64,000 nucleotides of DNA, from contig JAPPHY010000018.1 in assembly GCA_028877205.1 (NCBI GenBank), positions 1 to 64,000 of the forward strand, in the 5' to 3' direction. The DNA comes from Chloroflexota bacterium (GTDB lineage: Bacteria; Chloroflexota; Dehalococcoidia; Lucifugimonadales; UBA2985). Position numbers and translations under genes: made by a program. The notes beneath the pieces are model-generated. The model did not search any database. It saw nothing but the letters and a program-made list of their open reading frames with translations, and had not been told where the DNA came from. This document shows positions 61,097 through 64,000 of the stretch, piece by piece. Within the stretch, counting starts at the first letter, position 1. Each line of letters opens with the position of its first letter.

Positions 61097-62515
61097 ATGG
61101 CCATCAAGTTCGGTACCGACGGTTGGCGAGCCATCATCGCCGAGGACTTCACGTTCGAGAACGTTAGGCTCTGCACGCAGGGCGTCGTAAGGTACCTGCA
61201 GCAGCAAGGTCTTGCCGAGCAGGGCCTCGTAGTTGGCTACGACACGCGCTTCGCCTCGGAGGACTTTGCGCTGGCGGTCGCGGAGACGGCGGCCGGCAGC
61301 GGCGTGAAGACATTCCTCAGCGATCGCGCCGCTCCTACTCCGGTGGTCACCTACAACGTCATCGACCGGCGCGCCGGCGGCGCCGTCATCATCACGGCCA
61401 GCCACAATCCGCCGCAGTGGAACGGCTTCAAGTTCAAGGAGTACGCAGGCAGCGCCTCGCCTGAGATAACCGACGCCATCGAGGCGCTGATAGAGGACGC
61501 TTCGCGTGAGGGAAGCGCGGACGCCATCCCGTGGGCACAGGCGCGGTCGAGCGGTACAGGGGTGGACATTGACCCCTCGATGGCCTACGCGGGGCATGTC
61601 GGAAGCCTGGTCGACCTGGCGAGGCTGCGCAGCGCAGGTCTCAAGCTGGTGGTTGACCCCATGTTCGGCGCAGGCGCGGGCTACCTTCCGTCCATCCTCG
61701 GCGGTGGCTCTACCACCTTGCAGGAGATGCACGCGGAGCGCAACCCTCTGTTCCCCGGATTGCGGCAGCCGGAGCCTGTGGCGGACAACCTCACGCGGCT
61801 CTGCGAGAGGGTCACGAAGACGGGCGCGGACGCCGGCCTGGCCCTGGACGGCGACGCCGACAGGTTTGGCTTGGTGGACGAGAAGGGTCGCGTCATCAAT
61901 CCGCTGCAGGTGTTCGCTCTGCTGGCCCTCTACATGCTCGAAACCAGGGGAGACCGCGGGCCGGTCGTCAAGTCTGCCACCACCAGCCGCATGCTCTATC
62001 GCCTCGGTGAAATATTCGAGGTGCCCGTGCACGAAACGCCGGTCGGGTTCAAGTACGTTGGCCCGTTGATGGAGCGTGAGGGCGCGCTCATCGGAGGCGA
62101 GGAGAGCGGCGGCTATGGCTTCCGCGGGCACATTCCCGAGCGTGACGGCATCCTGAGCGCGTTGTTCATCCTGGACATGATGGTGAGGACAGGCAGGAGG
62201 CCATCCAAGCTGCTGGACCATCTGTACGATCTGGTCGGGCCGCACTTCTACGACCGCAGCGACATACCGTTATTGCCAGGGCAGCGCGAGGTGGTGGCGG
62301 GCGCCATAGGAAACACTAATCCTGATTCCGTGGCGGGCGTGAAGGTGGCGTCCAGCGACACAACCGACGGACGTCGATTCGTGCTTGAGGACGGGTCGTG
62401 GGTGACGGTCCGGCTGTCCGGCACGGAGCCGCTCGTGCGCATTTACGCTGAAGCGCCCAGCCAGGAGCGCGTGGAATCGCTGCTGGCTGAGGCACGTGGG
62501 CTGGTGGGCCTCTGA
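61097..62515 (+). CDS. Phosphoglucomutase/phosphomannomutase
   Basis: The 472-residue alpha-D-phosphohexomutase has 'FGTDGWRAIIAEDFTF', the catalytic phosphoserine loop 'IITASHNPPQWNGFKFKE', the metal loop 'LDGDADRFGLVDE', the sugar-binding 'GGEESGGYGFRGHIPERDGI' and the phosphate-binding 'RLSGTEPLVRIYAE'. It isomerises hexose-1-P and hexose-6-P, supplying the nucleotidyltransferase upstream. ATG at 61097 is chosen; a longer open frame runs back through the previous gene and is a shadow. It overlaps the next gene by one base. Confidence 0.92.
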   Translation: MAIKFGTDGWRAIIAEDFTFENVRLCTQGVVRYLQQQGLAEQGLVVGYDTRFASEDFALAVAETAAGSGVKTFLSDRAAPTPVVTYNVIDRRAGGAVIITASHNPPQWNGFKFKEYAGSASPEITDAIEALIEDASREGSADAIPWAQARSSGTGVDIDPSMAYAGHVGSLVDLARLRSAGLKLVVDPMFGAGAGYLPSILGGGSTTLQEMHAERNPLFPGLRQPEPVADNLTRLCERVTKTGADAGLALDGDADRFGLVDEKGRVINPLQVFALLALYMLETRGDRGPVVKSATTSRMLYRLGEIFEVPVHETPVGFKYVGPLMEREGALIGGEESGGYGFRGHIPERDGILSALFILDMMVRTGRRPSKLLDHLYDLVGPHFYDRSDIPLLPGQREVVAGAIGNTNPDSVAGVKVASSDTTDGRRFVLEDGSWVTVRLSGTEPLVRIYAEAPSQERVESLLAEARGLVGL

Positions 62516-63669
62516 TGGGAGGCGACGTCAGCGCCGCGCTGGACGACCTGAGACTTCACGAGAGGCTGGATCCCTCTCGTCTTAGGGACCGTATCGGAGG
62601 CCTTCCGTTACAGTGCCTTCACGCCTGGGAGATGGGCCTCCAGTTCAGCCTGCCGCCGGAGTATCGCGAGGCGCGGAACGTCATAGTTGCCGGAGTGGGC
62701 GGCTCGGCCATTGGTGGCGAGCTCATGGCAGACCTCATTTCCAAGGAGGGATCGCCCCTGGTGACGGTTTGCCGGGACTATCACCTGCCCCCGTACCTCG
62801 GCCCCGACTCCCTTGTCATCGCATCCAGCTACAGCGGTAACACGGAGGAGACCGTCGCAGCGTTCGAGGACGCGCTCGAGAGGGGCGCAAAGGTGGTGGC
62901 TGTCACAACGGGCGGCCGCCTGCTCCAGCTGGCCGAGCGAGCGGGCGTGCCCGTGTTCCGCGTGGACTACCAGGGCGAGCCCAGGACTGCCCTGGGCTAC
63001 AGCTTCCTCGTTCCGCTGGCGATGCTTCAGAACCTGGGCCTGAGCCCTAACAGCGACGAGGCGGTGACGGAGGCCGCGGAAGTGCTGGTATCGCTGGGCC
63101 ACAGCCTGAAGCCGGAGACGCCCACGCAAGACAATCCCGCCAAGGAGCTGGCCCTGACGCTGCACGGCAAGATGATCGTCGTCTACGGCGGTGGTATGCT
63201 CTGCGGGGTCGCCCGGCGCTGGAAGACCCAGCTCAACGAGAACGCCAAGGCCTGGGCGTTCGTGGAACTGCTTCCGGAGGCAGGGCACAACGCGATAGCC
63301 GGCCTCTGGTGGCCGCGTCCGATGGGACGAAACGTGTGCGGAGTGTTGCTGAACACGCTCAGCCTTCACCCGAGAATCAAGCTGCGGTACCAGGTGATCC
63401 ACGACCTGCTCGCCAGGGCGGGCGTGGAGTGCCGCACCGTGGACGGCGTGGGACAGAGCCCCCTGGCGCAGATTCTCAGCTCCGTGATGTTCGGCGACTT
63501 CACCAGCTACTACCTGGCGCTGCTCAACGGTGAGGACCCGTCGCCGGTTCCGCCGCTTGATTACCTCAAGAACATGCTGAGACGCTCAACCTACGACCAC
63601 CACGATGGCCAGACGCCGGACGGGACGCAGTCGGCAGCACCGGCACGGAGGGAGAAGCGCGATGTTTGA
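62515..63669 (+). CDS. Bifunctional phosphoglucose/phosphomannose isomerase
   Basis: The 384-residue SIS protein has 'VAGVGGSAIGGELMADLISK', 'SSYSGNTEETVAAFEDALER' and 'MIVVYGGGMLCGVARRWKTQ', with the C-terminal 'ENAKAWAFVELLPEAGHNAI' containing the catalytic Glu/His. The archaeal-type PGI/PMI family interconverts fructose-6-P with glucose-6-P and mannose-6-P. With its neighbours it can make GDP-mannose from fructose-6-P. ATGA-type coupling joins it to the mutase (1 bp) and to ffh (8 bp). Confidence 0.9.
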   Translation: MGGDVSAALDDLRLHERLDPSRLRDRIGGLPLQCLHAWEMGLQFSLPPEYREARNVIVAGVGGSAIGGELMADLISKEGSPLVTVCRDYHLPPYLGPDSLVIASSYSGNTEETVAAFEDALERGAKVVAVTTGGRLLQLAERAGVPVFRVDYQGEPRTALGYSFLVPLAMLQNLGLSPNSDEAVTEAAEVLVSLGHSLKPETPTQDNPAKELALTLHGKMIVVYGGGMLCGVARRWKTQLNENAKAWAFVELLPEAGHNAIAGLWWPRPMGRNVCGVLLNTLSLHPRIKLRYQVIHDLLARAGVECRTVDGVGQSPLAQILSSVMFGDFTSYYLALLNGEDPSPVPPLDYLKNMLRRSTYDHHDGQTPDGTQSAAPARREKRDV

Positions 63670-64000
63670 CGCCCTGTCCGAAAAGCTGAACGCCGTCTTT
63701 GGCAGGCTGACCGGCAAGGGCCGCCTGACCGAGCGAGACGTGGAGGAAGGGCTGCGAGAGGTTCGCCTTGCCATGCTCGAGGCTGACGTAAACTTTCGCG
63801 TGGCGCGCGACTTCGTGCAGAAGGTTAGGGAGCGTGCCGTCAGCAGCGAGGTGCTGGAGCACCTGAGTCCGGGCCAGCAGATAGTCAAGATAGTCAACGA
63901 GGAGCTTGTCGGGATACTGGGGGGTGAGTCCTCACGCCTGACCGGCTCCGACCGGCCGCCGGCCGTGCTGATGCTGGTCGGCCTTCAGGGATCGGGCAAG
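63662..64000 (+). CDS. ffh: Signal recognition particle protein Ffh, 5' part
   Basis: The first 113 codons of Ffh/SRP54 are present before the window ends. The four-helix N domain is readable ('MFDALSEKLNAVFGRLTGKG', 'EVRLAMLEADVNFRVARDFV'), and the sequence stops at the G domain P-loop 'LMLVGLQGSGK'. Ffh binds signal peptides and the SRP RNA to target proteins to the membrane. The ATG overlaps the previous gene by 8 bp. Confidence 0.93.
   Translation, partial: MFDALSEKLNAVFGRLTGKGRLTERDVEEGLREVRLAMLEADVNFRVARDFVQKVRERAVSSEVLEHLSPGQQIVKIVNEELVGILGGESSRLTGSDRPPAVLMLVGLQGSGK

Noticed and set aside
1-64000. CRISPR array
   Set aside because: No regularly spaced direct repeats of 24-37 bp with unique spacers were seen; the only arrays are the 21-bp repeat and the LRR coding repeats.

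Overview
The window is a GC-rich bacterial chromosome segment. Its gene set suggests a Chloroflexota bacterium, perhaps a SAR202/Dehalococcoidia relative. The hints are a fused gamma-alpha 2-oxoacid:ferredoxin oxidoreductase, a UPF0182 membrane protein inside an arginine cluster, CcmE with a CxxxY haem motif, Thr/Pro-rich lipoproteins and short dispersed repeats of the type 'cttcgacaagctcag'. This placement is inference; no rRNA or marker search was possible.

Region 1 (1-18.4 kb) is an accessory defence and mobility island. At the left are a serine recombinase cut by the window edge, a ribbon-helix-helix regulator, a membrane-anchored helix-turn-helix protein and a replication-relaxation-like protein. 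Next comes a complete type I restriction-modification locus read right to left: hsdM (with a fused XRE repressor-like domain), hsdS, hsdR and a short SprT/YgjP-like protease. Three cargo genes sit inside the hsd operon: an OLD-like ATPase/TOPRIM protein, a PD-(D/E)XK protein and an AlbA_2/Schlafen-type protein. A 43-codon remnant of a second AlbA_2 gene lies between two of them. Divergent from hsdM is a tight three-gene operon: a CD-NTase-like nucleotidyltransferase with intact catalytic residues, a DUF6602-like PD-(D/E)XK protein and an uncharacterised helical protein. The operon resembles no standard CBASS layout I know and is the best candidate here for an undescribed defence system. The island stops near a tRNA-Ala(UGC) gene.

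Region 2 (18.4-30.2 kb) holds core metabolism: formate-THF ligase, CcmE, an ECF sigma factor divergent from a zinc-finger anti-sigma candidate, korAB, citrate synthase and a MidA-type methyltransferase. A small toxin-antitoxin patch (higBA, an orphan hicB-like gene and a DUF4238 gene) is inserted between korA and citrate synthase.

Region 3 (30.2-40.7 kb) is an arginine biosynthesis cluster on the minus strand (argJ, argB, UPF0182, argD, argG, argH, a small unknown gene, rpe), with a divergent arrestin-like gene at its head. Between it and pncB lies a strongly signalled tiny gene (25 codons) followed by a hairpin.

Region 4 (41.4-54 kb) has pncB, an SbcC/Rad50-like ATPase, a methyltransferase, purine salvage (hpt, ade), a HAD protein, a YihY/BrkB membrane protein and a methylthioadenosine/adenosine salvage operon (mtnA, mtnP, rhodanese, adenosine kinase).

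Region 5 (54-64 kb) begins with a large membrane-anchored protein carrying 14 plant-like leucine-rich repeats and a small unknown gene. These interrupt what otherwise reads as a SAM-recycling neighbourhood that continues with ahcY and metK. Sugar-nucleotide genes (a nucleotidyltransferase with a left-handed beta-helix tail, a phosphohexomutase, a phosphoglucose/phosphomannose isomerase) and the start of ffh close the window.

Several promoters were read by eye. At least two (hsdM and higB) place the ATG only 6 nt after a near-consensus -10 box, which implies leaderless mRNAs.
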